From contig JAVKFU010000017.1 of assembly GCA_040223695.1 (NCBI GenBank), forward strand, positions 124,001 to 188,000: 64,000 bases of DNA. The letters are read 5' to 3'. Both the position numbers and the translations under genes were made by a program. The stretch's first letter is position 1; each line of letters opens with the position of its first letter. A model generated the notes under the pieces. That model worked only from the letters and a program-made list of their open reading frames with translations. It was not told the DNA's origin and made no database searches. The stretch comes from Deltaproteobacteria bacterium. Lineage in GTDB: Bacteria > Desulfobacterota_D > UBA1144 > Nemesobacterales > UBA2774. Below are positions 44,173 through 53,769 of this stretch, piece after piece.

Positions 44173-45375
44173 ATGTCCGTAATCAAGGGAAAGAATATAA
44201 TAATCGGGGTCACAGGCGGAATAGCAGCCTATAAATCCTGCGAGCTTGTAAGGGCTCTCGTAAGGGAAGGGGCGGCCGTGCGGGTGATACTTACTCAGAA
44301 TGCGATGGAGTTCGTAACCCCGCTTACGCTTCAAACGCTATCGGGAAACAGGGTGGCCACGAAAACCTTCGACCTCGCGTGGGAATCGGAGATCGGTCAT
44401 ATAAGCCTGGCTGACAGCGCCGAGCTTATTGTCGTCGCACCCGCCACGGCCAGCTTCATAGGTAAACTGTCCTCGGGTATAGCCGATTCACTTCTATCGA
44501 CAGTCATCCTCGCCACGCTATCACCCGTGATCGTGTGCCCGGCAATGAATGTAAATATGTATAAGAACCCTGCGGTTCAGGAAAATCTAACCAGGCTCGG
44601 AAACCGTGGATACACAATAGTCGAGCCCGCCGAAGGAGACCTCGCGTGCGGCTGGGAGGGGAAGGGAAGGCTTCCCGAAATAAAGGATATAATGGAGGAA
44701 ATAGAAAGAACCTTCACCACCAAGGACCTGAGCAACGAAAGGGTGCTGGTGACAGGGGGAGCGACAAGAGAGTATATAGACTCCGTAAGGTACATCTCAA
44801 ACCCGTCAAGCGGCAAAATGGGTTATGCTCTCGCCAGAGAGGCCCGTATGCGGGGAGCCGACGTAGTTCTTATTTCTGGAAAGACCTCTCTGATCCCGCC
44901 GCCGGGTGTAAGGTTCATAGAAGCGGTAACGTCCGGTGATATGTATGAATCGGTAATGAAATTTCTGGACTGGTCAACAATAGTAATAAAGGCCGCGGCC
45001 GTGGGCGACTATACTCCCTCCCGGAAAGTTAACGGAAAAATCAAAAAGGACGACGGAGAAAGAGTGCTGAAACTTAAACGCACGGAGGACATTCTCAAAA
45101 AGGTCGGAGAAAACAAAAACGGAAGATTTATAGTCGGATTTGCAGCGGAAACGGATAATCTGATAGCAAACGCCAGGGATAAATTAATCAAGAAAAATGT
45201 GGATTTTATAGTAGCCAACGATGTATCAAAGGAAGGGTCCGGTTTTGAATCGGATACCAATCAGGTGCATTTCGTTTACGGCAAAGGCGATACCGAAGAA
45301 CTGCCGTCAATGCCAAAGTCGGACACTGCCCGCAGGATTTTCGACAAAATTTTAGAGTTAAAGAATCTTAATTAA
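44173..45375 (+). CDS. coaBC: Bifunctional CoaBC (phosphopantothenoylcysteine decarboxylase/synthetase)
   Basis: 400 residues. The N-terminal CoaC flavoprotein domain has G-V-T-G-G-I-A-A-Y-K at the start and P-A-M-N-V-N-M-Y; the C-terminal CoaB domain has G-A-T-R-E-Y-I-D-S-V-R-Y-I-S-N-P-S-S-G-K-M-G and K-K-x-D-F-I-V-A-N-D. It carries out two steps of coenzyme A synthesis. It is preceded by GAGAGGA. The end overlaps by 8 bases with the convergent response regulator. Confidence 0.95.
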   Translation: MSVIKGKNIIIGVTGGIAAYKSCELVRALVREGAAVRVILTQNAMEFVTPLTLQTLSGNRVATKTFDLAWESEIGHISLADSAELIVVAPATASFIGKLSSGIADSLLSTVILATLSPVIVCPAMNVNMYKNPAVQENLTRLGNRGYTIVEPAEGDLACGWEGKGRLPEIKDIMEEIERTFTTKDLSNERVLVTGGATREYIDSVRYISNPSSGKMGYALAREARMRGADVVLISGKTSLIPPPGVRFIEAVTSGDMYESVMKFLDWSTIVIKAAAVGDYTPSRKVNGKIKKDDGERVLKLKRTEDILKKVGENKNGRFIVGFAAETDNLIANARDKLIKKNVDFIVANDVSKEGSGFESDTNQVHFVYGKGDTEELPSMPKSDTARRIFDKILELKNLN

Positions 45376-45745
45376 AACGAAAAGAGTCAAGCACCAGATT
45401 TAATTTCTGAACTATCTCATCAACGGCACTTTCTTTGGTAATATAACCAACAGCACCCATATCGAGGCATTCTCTTATCTTTGTAATTTCACTAACAGCC
45501 GAAAGCATAAGCACGGGAACTACCTTCAGCTCCTCATTATTTTTCAGAATCTTGAGAAACTCCATTCCGTTATAGCCGGGCATCACTATATCGAGAACTA
45601 TAAGGTCGGGCCTAAATTCATTCAGCTTCATCAACGCTTCCTGTCCGTTCTCAGCGGTTTCGACAATGTAATTTCTGGATGCGAGAATTCGCGAATAGAG
45701 TGTTCTCAAAGATTCTTCATCTTCGATTAACAGTATTTTTGCCAT
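45368..45745 (-). CDS. Receiver-only response regulator
   Basis: 125 residues, a single CheY-like domain: acidic pocket E-D-E at 8-10, phosphorylated D52 in V-L-D-I-V-M-P-G, Ser/Thr switch in L-S-A-V-S, and Lys in Y-I-T-K-E-S. There is no output domain. It may act by binding a partner or in a phosphorelay; no kinase is nearby. The ATG at 45745 has AAGGAGCC. It is convergent with coaBC. Confidence 0.92.
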   Translation of the reverse strand: MAKILLIEDEESLRTLYSRILASRNYIVETAENGQEALMKLNEFRPDLIVLDIVMPGYNGMEFLKILKNNEELKVVPVLMLSAVSEITKIRECLDMGAVGYITKESAVDEIVQKLNLVLDSFRFN

Positions 45746-46041
45746 TGCCAGGCTCCTTTGATACACAAATTGCTCAATATCAATTTGTATTTTATAAAAT
45801 TACATGCCATTAAGCAGTTCCGTATTTTTCAATAATTTAGCGCTAACTACTCTCTACCTGACAATTATACAGCTCAAAAAAACAATTTGTGATTTCTTTA
45901 AACCTCGAATTGAAAAACGTAAAAAATCTGCGTCAACAGATAAAAGCATCCACTGACATCATTACCCGCATTAGACAATGCAAGTTAGGGACGACTATAT
46001 TGTAAACACAAATAAATCTTTAAGTTGAGGGAATACTAAGA

Positions 46042-46335
46042 TTATCCCAAAACGGCGTCTTTACACGCTTTGGCAACCCTGAACTTGACGACTTTTTTGG
46101 CCGGTATTTTAATTTCAGCTCCGGTAGCAGGGTTTCTTCCCATCCTGGCTTTACGTCTGTCCAGCACCAGCTTGCCAATGCCCGGAATCGTGAACTGTTT
46201 GTTTTTTTTGGCTTCCTTGTAGGCAACCGCGGCTATCTCATCCAGTATTTCGGTGGCGGTTTTTTTTGTAATTCCGGCCGCCTCAGCAATGTGGGTCGAC
46301 AATTGAGATTTTGTCATAGGTTTTTTATCTGCCAT
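46042..46335 (-). CDS. HU/IHF-family DNA-binding protein
   Basis: 97 residues. HU fold: M-T-K-S-Q-L start, A-T-E-I-L-D-E helix, F-T-I-P-G-I-G-K-L-V turn, then the DNA-inserting arm R-R-K-A-R-M-G-R-N-P-A-T-G. The prolines at the arm tip are kept. It is a nucleoid-associated protein; assignment to HU versus IHF is uncertain. The start at 46335 is selected because AAGGAGAGG precedes it. Confidence 0.93.
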   Translation of the reverse strand: MADKKPMTKSQLSTHIAEAAGITKKTATEILDEIAAVAYKEAKKNKQFTIPGIGKLVLDRRKARMGRNPATGAEIKIPAKKVVKFRVAKACKDAVLG

Positions 46336-46545
46336 CTTCCTCTCCTTCTTAACGAGTTTTTTGTCAATACTACTGAAAAGTTCTATAAAAATCAATATGT
46401 TCGGAGAAAAAAATAAAATTTACTTTAAAACAGCGATTCAACCTGCCGTGCGCATTAAATTGTTTCGCTTACGAGAGAGGCATCTGTATAATTAATACGA
46501 AATAATGTGTTAAAATTATAGACCAACTCAAAACGGAAATAACAA

Positions 46546-47679
46546 ATGTCATTTGAACGGCGATCTTCCAGAAATAAAAAACAGTGGCTGTGGTTCTTCG
46601 GATTTTTAGCAGCTTTTCTGATTCTCCTCATCGGCCTATACATACGGATGATTTCGGTCCGCTCGTCCGCTTTCGAAGCCGAGAATTCAAAGAAATTATC
46701 ACCGGTTCGTGTGCAGGAGCCCAGCTCCACGGAGGTATGGCGCACTACAAGCTTTCTGGCCCGGATTGAAGGCGGACAGTCAATCGACGTAATGGCCAAT
46801 ACGGGCGGATGGGTTCAGGAGCGTGAAGCGGTTATAGGGGAGTCGGTTGAAAAAGACCAGCCCCTTTTGATATTGCGTGATGAGAGAAAAGTATTAAAAC
46901 TCAAAGAAGCCGACGCCAGATTAAAATCAGCGCGCGCTAATCTAAACGAGCTGAAACGAAAATACGATCAAACCCTCACCCTGGTTGAAAAGGGAATAGT
47001 GGCGCGGGACACGCTTCAATCGCTTTCAAACCAGGTGTCTTCCGAGGCTTCGAATGTTGATGCGCTTGAAGCGGCGTATAACCTGATGGAGTGGGACGTG
47101 GATCATCTTGTAATACGCGCCCCGATCTCAGGCAAAGTCGTGGACACCGTCCCCGATGTCGGGCAGGAGGTAAAAGCAGGCGAGCTGGTAGCTAAAATGG
47201 TAAGCACATCAAATGAGCGTGTAGTAGCGGGGTTGGAGCCCCGTTGGGCACGCGTCATTAAGCCGGGGATGACCGTTAACTTCAGCACAACATTAAACGG
47301 CAGACTGGAAAAAACCGAAGGGGAAATAATAGGGGTAAGTCCCGACATGGATTCCGCTTCCGGGACTTACAAAGTTGAAGCACGGCTGATAAAAAACGAG
47401 TACAACTGGTGGCCGGGGGAAATCGTAAATATGGAAGTACCGGTTGAATTGCTTACCGATGTAATTTTAGTCCCCAGAACAGCGGTGCTTTCGGATAACA
47501 GGGAATTCTTTATCTTCGTTTACAAGCAAGGCAAGGCGCTTAAGGTTCCCGTATCTGTTACATGGGTAAATGAAAACGAGGGCAGCATCCCTTCAGATAT
47601 GATTCCGGAAGGCAGTAAAATAATCGTCGAAGGTCATGTCGGTTTAGCCGGCGGTCAGCTTGTTCGCTTAATGCAGTAA
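46546..47679 (+). CDS. RND efflux periplasmic adaptor (MFP/HlyD family)
   Basis: 377 residues. One N-terminal membrane span (about 15-36, without a lipobox) is followed by the split lipoyl (barrel-sandwich) domain, a coiled-coil hairpin (about 120-180), a beta-barrel and a membrane-proximal domain. It couples the RND pump encoded 16 bases downstream to an outer-membrane channel. No TolC homologue is beside it, so a shared TolC must be encoded elsewhere. Confidence 0.92.
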   Translation: MSFERRSSRNKKQWLWFFGFLAAFLILLIGLYIRMISVRSSAFEAENSKKLSPVRVQEPSSTEVWRTTSFLARIEGGQSIDVMANTGGWVQEREAVIGESVEKDQPLLILRDERKVLKLKEADARLKSARANLNELKRKYDQTLTLVEKGIVARDTLQSLSNQVSSEASNVDALEAAYNLMEWDVDHLVIRAPISGKVVDTVPDVGQEVKAGELVAKMVSTSNERVVAGLEPRWARVIKPGMTVNFSTTLNGRLEKTEGEIIGVSPDMDSASGTYKVEARLIKNEYNWWPGEIVNMEVPVELLTDVILVPRTAVLSDNREFFIFVYKQGKALKVPVSVTWVNENEGSIPSDMIPEGSKIIVEGHVGLAGGQLVRLMQ

Positions 47680-47695
47680 CCACGGCGCTCTTCAC

Positions 47696-50600
47696 ATGCA
47701 CATAGCTGAATTTTCCGTAAAAAATCCCGTACTGGTCAATCTTCTCATGGTGGCAATCCTGGTCATAGGGATTCTGTCCGCTTTGACTCTGCCGCTCGAG
47801 TTATTCCCTTCAATAAAGCTGGAAATGGTCACAGTGACCACTGTTTTCCCGGGAGCCTCCGCGGAAGATGTGGAAAAGCTCGTCAGCATACCTATCGAGG
47901 ACGAGATCAGCGATATTGGCGGCATAAAGGTCGTACGCTCGACGTCATCCGAGGGAAGGTCCTTCGTGGTGGCCGAGATAGAAACGGGAGAAGACAGCAA
48001 CAAACTGGTGCAGGACATAAGATCGGAGATCGCCAGGATCGAAGACAAGCTTCCCGAGGACGCAGAAGATCCTGTTATTGAAGAGTTCAACGCCAGTTTC
48101 CCGCTCATAAGCGTAGCCATAGCGGGAGACGTCCCGAGGGAGACTCTCAGAAGCTACGGACTTCTTCTCGAAGACGAGCTGAAGCTCGTAAGGGGTGTTG
48201 ACAGCATTGTCACATCGGGACTCGGGGACCCGGTATTCTGGATATATATAGACCCCGACAAGCTCAGGCAGTACGGTCTCTCCCTGGAACAAATCGAGTC
48301 CGTCATCAATCAAAAAAACCTGGATCTTCCGGGCGGGGCTGTGGAGCAGGGTGACGCCGAATATCTGGTAAGGGTCACAGGGCGCGTGCAGCAGGTGGAT
48401 GACCTGCTGAATCTCCCTGTGCGGAGAAGCGCCGAGGGAAGGCACGTACTCTTAAAAGATATCGGCCGCGCTGAAAAGGGCGAGCAAAAAAGAACGACCA
48501 CCGCGCGTTTGAACGGCCTCCCTGCTATCAATTTCTGGATTAATAAACAGAAGAACGTCGATTCGATTACAACCGTCGAAGAAGTGGAAAAGACGGTCGA
48601 GGGATTCAGAAAGCGTGTACCCGAAGATATCAAGATTTTCATAACGAACGATTCATCATACTGGGTACAACAGAGATTCGAGACAATGGTATCGAGCGGG
48701 CTTATAGGACTCGTCGTGGTGCTTGTCATACTAGCGCTCTTTCTTGACCTGAGAGCCGCGTTTATGGCGGCAATCGGACTGCCGGTAGCCTTTTTCGGGG
48801 CATTTATCCTCATGCAGTTCTCAGGAGTCACACTGAACATCCTGTCGATGTTCGGCTTGATTTTAGTGCTGGGAATAATAGTAGACGACGCAATCATTGT
48901 GGCCGAGAACATACAGCGTTATCTTCAGACGGGATATAGCCCGCGTGAGGCCGCGATAAGAGGAACCAAGGAAGTAGCCCTCCCGGTAATAGCCACAATT
49001 TTGACCAATATAGCCTCTTTTATTCCCCTTCTTATAGCGACCGGCCTCATAGGCAAATTTATGTCCATCATACCCAAAGTAGCCATATATGCACTGCTCG
49101 TATCTCTTATCGAAGCCCTTGTCATTCTCCCGTCGCACTGCGCCGATTTCCTGAAGCCCCACCCCCCCAAAAAACCCGTCAGAAAATGGGTCTCTAAAAT
49201 ACGTTACAGATATCTCCTGGCCCTGGTCTTTCTGATACGCAAGCGGTACATCACAGTCGCCACATTCGTCATCATACTGGTTCTAACCCTTTTTATATTC
49301 GCAAATGTCCCTCAGGTCCTCTTCTACACCAGGGACATCGCCCAATTCAATATCAGGGTTGAAAATCCTACCTGGTCAAATATCAAGTCCACCGAAGAAT
49401 CCGTCGCGAAAATCGAAAACATGATAAATACGGTCGCGCCCGATCATGTTCTCAAGGACACGGTCTCGATGATCGGCATTGATCTGTCCAAGCAGGAGCC
49501 CGAGTTCGGTGATCACCTGGCAACTATAATAGTGGAATACGAAGACTTCGAAAAACGCAAGGAAAACGGTAAAGAGATTTTAAGGGATATAAGGAAAAAG
49601 GTCGAAAGCGAGATTGTCGGACCGGTCAGGGTGGATTTTGTCGAAACCGGGGGGCCGCCTACGGGAAAACCGGTCGACCTGCGTATTCAGGGCAAAAACT
49701 TCGAAACCCTGAAAGAGATTGCCCGTGAAACTGAAAAGAAGCTGGAAACGATACCGGGGGTATTCGGGGTCAGCGATGATCTGATATGGGGAAAACCTGA
49801 AATAAGGATAATCGTCGATGAACAAAGGGCCGCAATATACGGCCTCGACACCAGAACGGTCGCGAAGGCCATACGCGCAGCGGCGGATGGACTCACGGTA
49901 TCGCAGACGCGTCTTGGAACCGAGGAAGCGGACATAATAATCAAATACGAGCTGCCGTCAGGAAACCTTTTATCGCTGCTGGAATCCTATCAGATTCCGA
50001 CACCACAAGGAGGGTGGGTGCCGCTTAACAGCGTCGTTACGATGACGACCGAGCCCAGTATGCTGAATATCTCAAGATACGATATGGAGAGGTCCGTAAG
50101 GGTGACCGCGGAGATAGACGAGCAAGGAACGACAGCTCGGGAAGTAAACGCAGGGATATCGGATTTCTTGGACGGAATGCTAAGGGATTATCCGGGCTAC
50201 ACGTTTGTGTTCGGAGGCGAGGAAGAACAGACGAGAGAATCCTTGGACAGTATTTTCAGAGCTGCCATCATAGCCATTCTGCTGATCTACCTTATACTGG
50301 CCAGCATGCTGAAATCATACACACAGCCGTTCATCATAATGGTAATACTGCCCTTCGGGCTAATCGGCGTTATGGTCGGAGTGCTGCTAAGAGGCGAGCC
50401 TTTGACGCTTCCGGCGCTGATCGGAACCGTAGCGCTCCTGGGAATAGTCATAAATGACAGTCTCGTGCTCATGACCTTTATCAACAAAAGATTCAAAAAG
50501 ATGAACAGGATATTTGCGGTGGTATTCTCCGCCAAACACAGATTCAGACCTATAATCCTGACGACAGTTACCACCTTCGGGGGTCTTGCGTCATTGATGA

Positions 50601-50821
50601 TCAAATTCAGAGGCGAAGCGGCGTTTTTGGCTCCGATGGCAATAGCGCTCGGATTCGGCCTCCTTTTCGCTACATTCATAACATTGATACTCATTCCGTG
50701 TCTGTTTCTGATCCTGGACGACGCAGGCATACATATCAGAAAAAAGTGGGCCCTGTGGCGGGGGAAAAGTGGCGCGGCCTCCGACTTGCCCGAAGCCTCC
50801 CATCCCGCTAACCCCGGCTGA
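47696..50821 (+). CDS. RND family multidrug efflux transporter (AcrB/MdtB-like)
   Basis: 1041 residues, 12 membrane helices in two halves. Helix 4 has the proton-relay pair D-D in G-I-I-V-D-D-A-I-I-V-A-E-N. Porter-domain strands and the typical F-P-G-A-S-A-E-D-V-E motif near residue 50 are present. It likely pumps drugs, bile-acid-like or lipid molecules; the subgroup is AcrB/AcrD/AcrF-related of unclear substrate. It forms an operon with the adaptor. Confidence 0.94.
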   Translation: MHIAEFSVKNPVLVNLLMVAILVIGILSALTLPLELFPSIKLEMVTVTTVFPGASAEDVEKLVSIPIEDEISDIGGIKVVRSTSSEGRSFVVAEIETGEDSNKLVQDIRSEIARIEDKLPEDAEDPVIEEFNASFPLISVAIAGDVPRETLRSYGLLLEDELKLVRGVDSIVTSGLGDPVFWIYIDPDKLRQYGLSLEQIESVINQKNLDLPGGAVEQGDAEYLVRVTGRVQQVDDLLNLPVRRSAEGRHVLLKDIGRAEKGEQKRTTTARLNGLPAINFWINKQKNVDSITTVEEVEKTVEGFRKRVPEDIKIFITNDSSYWVQQRFETMVSSGLIGLVVVLVILALFLDLRAAFMAAIGLPVAFFGAFILMQFSGVTLNILSMFGLILVLGIIVDDAIIVAENIQRYLQTGYSPREAAIRGTKEVALPVIATILTNIASFIPLLIATGLIGKFMSIIPKVAIYALLVSLIEALVILPSHCADFLKPHPPKKPVRKWVSKIRYRYLLALVFLIRKRYITVATFVIILVLTLFIFANVPQVLFYTRDIAQFNIRVENPTWSNIKSTEESVAKIENMINTVAPDHVLKDTVSMIGIDLSKQEPEFGDHLATIIVEYEDFEKRKENGKEILRDIRKKVESEIVGPVRVDFVETGGPPTGKPVDLRIQGKNFETLKEIARETEKKLETIPGVFGVSDDLIWGKPEIRIIVDEQRAAIYGLDTRTVAKAIRAAADGLTVSQTRLGTEEADIIIKYELPSGNLLSLLESYQIPTPQGGWVPLNSVVTMTTEPSMLNISRYDMERSVRVTAEIDEQGTTAREVNAGISDFLDGMLRDYPGYTFVFGGEEEQTRESLDSIFRAAIIAILLIYLILASMLKSYTQPFIIMVILPFGLIGVMVGVLLRGEPLTLPALIGTVALLGIVINDSLVLMTFINKRFKKMNRIFAVVFSAKHRFRPIILTTVTTFGGLASLMIKFRGEAAFLAPMAIALGFGLLFATFITLILIPCLFLILDDAGIHIRKKWALWRGKSGAASDLPEASHPANPG

Positions 50822-50881
50822 ACCCGGCGTTCAGGCTCGCTTACGAGCCGTAGAAAACTCGGCAGGATAGGGCGAGCTTTG

Positions 50882-51442
50882 TTATATTGCGCGCTTCCAC
50901 CAGAAGATTATCAGCCCGACCGCTACCAGAATAGGAATCGCTATCATCCACAAAAATTCCTCAACGAACGCCGCCCCGGCAACCGCGATACCGAGCACTA
51001 TACCTACAAGCATGAAACGCCAGTCGAAATGAACGCCCGCAAGGAAAGTAGTGAGCGCCAGTGCAATAAGAGAGATAAGGGCGAGCTGATTGTTATTGAT
51101 ACGGCCCGCGGGATCAAACAATAGATAAATCAGGACAATGGCGGCAAAAAGACCCAGCCAATGAAGAAGCTGCACACTTATTATCCTCGAGAAACCCTCC
51201 CCCCTCTGCCGCGCCTTCGACCAGCCCAAATATATGCTGACCGCCCCGAATACGGGGGCCATAGCAACCCAGAACCAGAAACTCCTGACCGGCATAAAAT
51301 TTGTAACCCCTATACCTATCGCGGACAATGCCATAAGGGTTATCAGTATTGCTTCGGCAACTCCCATCTTTTTTGCAAAGCTTTTATCGGAGGAGGGAGC
51401 CTCCGTACTCGAACCAGCTTGAAAAGGGTTTTGTTCACTCAT
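50882..51442 (-). CDS. Hypothetical multi-span membrane protein
   Basis: 186 residues. The N-terminal 25 residues are polar and Ser-rich; five or six membrane helices follow (starting near residue 27), the last ending in W-W-K-R-A-I. No motif recognised. It faces the RND gene tail to tail and is transcribed in the same direction as the small gene at 51657. Confidence 0.7.
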   Translation of the reverse strand: MSEQNPFQAGSSTEAPSSDKSFAKKMGVAEAILITLMALSAIGIGVTNFMPVRSFWFWVAMAPVFGAVSIYLGWSKARQRGEGFSRIISVQLLHWLGLFAAIVLIYLLFDPAGRINNNQLALISLIALALTTFLAGVHFDWRFMLVGIVLGIAVAGAAFVEEFLWMIAIPILVAVGLIIFWWKRAI

Positions 51443-51656
51443 TTAGATTCCTCCCCTACCCATTATATCACTTGAAACGTTCCCGAACAAAAGAGCACAA
51501 GTTATATCAGGGACCGAAGTCCCTCTAATAGGAGGACTTTTACGGTTTATGCCTAATTACCGCTGAACGGATCAGAAATCTTCTGGAATCTGACTTTAAT
51601 GGCGAGTTACACAAGCTCCTTCAGCTTCGAGGAAGCAGCCGAATATCCGGGAGCAA

Positions 51657-51803
51657 TTAAAATGCCGGATTAATGAAGTTATAGTAAACACCGCCTATTG
51701 CAACCAGTACGGTCGCGGCGAGAATAAGGAATGCAAGAACCGCGAATATTCCTTCATAAGAATTCGGGCTCCCGTTATTTTCAGGATTGGTATTTTCAGC
51801 CAT
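51657..51803 (-). CDS. 48-residue tail-anchored-type membrane protein
   Basis: ATG at 51803 preceded by GAGGAAAC, 48 codons, TAA at 51659-51657. Residues 1-18 are polar (Asn/Pro/Glu-rich), residues 19-41 are a hydrophobic helix (I-F-A-V-L-A-F-L-I-L...), and only about seven residues follow. Topology is thus that of a tail-anchored protein. It is divergent from and 126 bases away from a Get3/ArsA-family ATPase gene. No family recognised; it could be a small subunit of a respiratory enzyme. Confidence 0.65.
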   Translation of the reverse strand: MAENTNPENNGSPNSYEGIFAVLAFLILAATVLVAIGGVYYNFINPAF

Positions 51804-51929
51804 GACAGTTTCCTCGCTCAAATAGTTTGGGATAATTATCTTAAGCAGAGAGCGAATTATGTCAATAGGGAGAGTTGGGTAATATTATAAATCGTAAGAA
51901 AATATCCTGTTGCGTAGAGAGATGAACAC

Positions 51930-53126
51930 ATGACCAGAATCATTCTGTATACAGGCAAGGGCGGCGTAGGAAAAACAACCACGGCTGCGGCTACGGCGCT
52001 CGAAGCAGCTAAACGGGGACACAGGGCGCTTGTCGTTTCCACTGACCCCGCCCACAGCCTGCGCGACGCGTTTGACCAGGAAATAGGGCCCGAGCCCAGG
52101 GAAATCATGAAAAATCTCGACGCCCAGGAAATAGACGTTTTTTATTCAGTCGATAAATACTGGGGCAAGCTCACGGGCTATATTCAGTCCCTTTTCAACT
52201 GGATGAACGTGGATGAGATTCTGGCCGAAGAATTCAGCATATTTCCGGGCATGGAAGAGGTGTCATGCTTTCTCTGGGTCTACAGCCATTATCAGGAAAA
52301 AAAATATGACGTGATTATTGTTGACAGCGCGCCGACCGGTGAGACGCTCAGGCTTCTTTCCCTGCCCGATGTTGCCAGGTGGTGGATTGTCAAGGTATTC
52401 CCGATAGAGAGAAAGGTCTTAAAAGTAGTAAGACCGGCCGTAAAAGTGGTATCCGACATGCCTCTGCCCGAAGAGGATACATACGTCGCCATAGAGGACC
52501 TGTTCGACAAGCTGAATTCAATCCACAAAATATTCTCGAATCCCGAAATCACATCCATCAGACTTGTGCTCAATCTCGAAAAAATGGTGATAAAGGAGAC
52601 ACAGCGGGCTTATACCTACCTTAATCTCTACGGATACAACGTAGATTCCGCCATAGTAAACAGAACTATGCCCGAGAAACTGGATCATCCTTATTTCAAG
52701 GAGTGGAAGAAATTCCAGGAAATATACAGAAAAGAGGTAACGGAATTATTCAGCCCTATCCCCCTGTATGAGGCGCCTCTGTTTTCCAAGGAAATACTGG
52801 GAATGGAGGCTCTTTCGGAATTCGGGAGCACGCTCTTTTCCGAAAGAGATCCGGTCGATATTCTCTATAAGGGAAAGCCGTACGAGATAGTGAAAGAAAG
52901 GGGTGTCTACAGTATTGTGATGCAACTTCCCTTTGTAAGCAAGGAAGAAGTCAAGCTCCATCAGTTTGGGGAAGAACTCATGATCCAGATCGAGAACCAG
53001 AGACGAAACATATTCCTGCCCAACTTTCTGGCCAAACTTAACGTTGATAAGGCAAACCTCGAAAACGGCCTGCTGAAAGTAAGTTTTGAGAAGGGCGGCG
53101 CGGACCGGGCAGGCAAAAAGCGATAA
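51930..53126 (+). CDS. Get3/ArsA-family ATPase with C-terminal alpha-crystallin-like domain
   Basis: 398 residues. P-loop T-G-K-G-G-V-G-K-T-T at 8-17, switch I S-T-D-P-A-H-S, and the D-S-A-P-T-G-E-T-L-R switch II of the ArsA/Get3 family. Residues about 305-385 read as a small heat-shock (alpha-crystallin) beta sandwich (V-Y-S-I-V-M-Q-L-P-F, then L-M-I-Q-I). This domain layout matches bacterial Get3d-type proteins, not arsenite pumps: there is no second ATPase half and no ArsB nearby. It likely binds hydrophobic peptides or membrane proteins. Confidence 0.85.
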   Translation: MTRIILYTGKGGVGKTTTAAATALEAAKRGHRALVVSTDPAHSLRDAFDQEIGPEPREIMKNLDAQEIDVFYSVDKYWGKLTGYIQSLFNWMNVDEILAEEFSIFPGMEEVSCFLWVYSHYQEKKYDVIIVDSAPTGETLRLLSLPDVARWWIVKVFPIERKVLKVVRPAVKVVSDMPLPEEDTYVAIEDLFDKLNSIHKIFSNPEITSIRLVLNLEKMVIKETQRAYTYLNLYGYNVDSAIVNRTMPEKLDHPYFKEWKKFQEIYRKEVTELFSPIPLYEAPLFSKEILGMEALSEFGSTLFSERDPVDILYKGKPYEIVKERGVYSIVMQLPFVSKEEVKLHQFGEELMIQIENQRRNIFLPNFLAKLNVDKANLENGLLKVSFEKGGADRAGKKR

Positions 53127-53212
53127 TTGAACCGGCTGCTCCAGAAACGCGGTGAGTCGCGCTGTGATTAGGATACAAATCTTATGACCTGACTCGAAGC
53201 TTATATTTTTGA

Positions 53213-53266
53213 TTAACGGTAAGTTAACAGAAAATTCAACACCCCTTAACAATGAGAAACTAGAAT
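53213..53266 (+). promoter_or_regulatory. Pho-box-like promoter A
   Basis: TTAAC at 53213, 53224 and 53246, with a degenerate TTCAA at 53235, so four units at an exact 11-base period. The last unit ends at 53250; a 10-base gap leads to TAGAAT at 53261-53266 (-10). No -35 is needed if an activator replaces it. Predicted start is about 53273, four bases before the ATG of the GT2 remnant. Confidence 0.6.
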
Positions 53267-53276
53267 TACCATCGTA

Positions 53277-53718
53277 ATGGCGATAGGACTTGATGATATA
53301 ACGGTAATTCTTCCTGCAAGGAATCAATCGCGTAAAACCACACGGTTTCTTAAATCCCCGCCCGAGAATATAGAACTCATATTGATAGAGGCGAGCGAGG
53401 ATTCAACCCACGATATTGTTAAATCAACCGGACCGCATTATACTACCGTTATACGACGCAGGGGGGCGGTTACGGAAGCCCGGAGCCTTGGAGTTGAAAC
53501 GGCTACGACACCTTGGCCTCTCTTTACTGATGTGGGTGTTGAGTTTTCGGAAGGATATTTCAAAAAGCTTGCAGATCGAAAACCGCGACCTGACTCACGG
53601 ACCGAAGCTCTCGCTCGATCACTTTACGACCTGTTACAAAGGGTTTGCGTACGGTAAATATCTGATTCAATTGCTTGGAGTTCCCGCGGGAGCGCATAAT
53701 CAGCCGAAAGGCTTATGA
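53277..53718 (+). pseudogene. Degraded family-2 glycosyltransferase
   Basis: The first frame (53277 to about 53580) gives the GT2 start: D-D-I-T-V-I-L-P-A-R-N, then A-R-S-L-G-V-E-T-A-T and an L-F-T-D-V-G nucleotide-binding remnant. The matching continuation (Y-K-G-F-A-Y-G-K-Y-L-I-Q-L-L-G-V-P-A-G) lies in another frame and ends at a TGA at 53716-53718. At least one frameshift is visible, and the total length is well below that of an intact GT2, so an internal deletion is likely. It still stands first behind promoter A. Confidence 0.65.
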
Positions 53719-53769
53719 GAAAGCGTGAGGGTATCGAGCCTAATTAGGAGAAGAACCGGAACTTGAAAA

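Noticed and set aside
46345-46400. TTGACA upstream of the HU gene considered as promoter
   Set aside because: No acceptable -10 at 16-18 bases before the coding start; the true promoter is probably further upstream.
50834-50849. Hairpin GGCTCG-CTTA-CGAGCC after the RND gene
   Set aside because: Too short and without a T tract; could be an intergenic chance palindrome between convergent genes.
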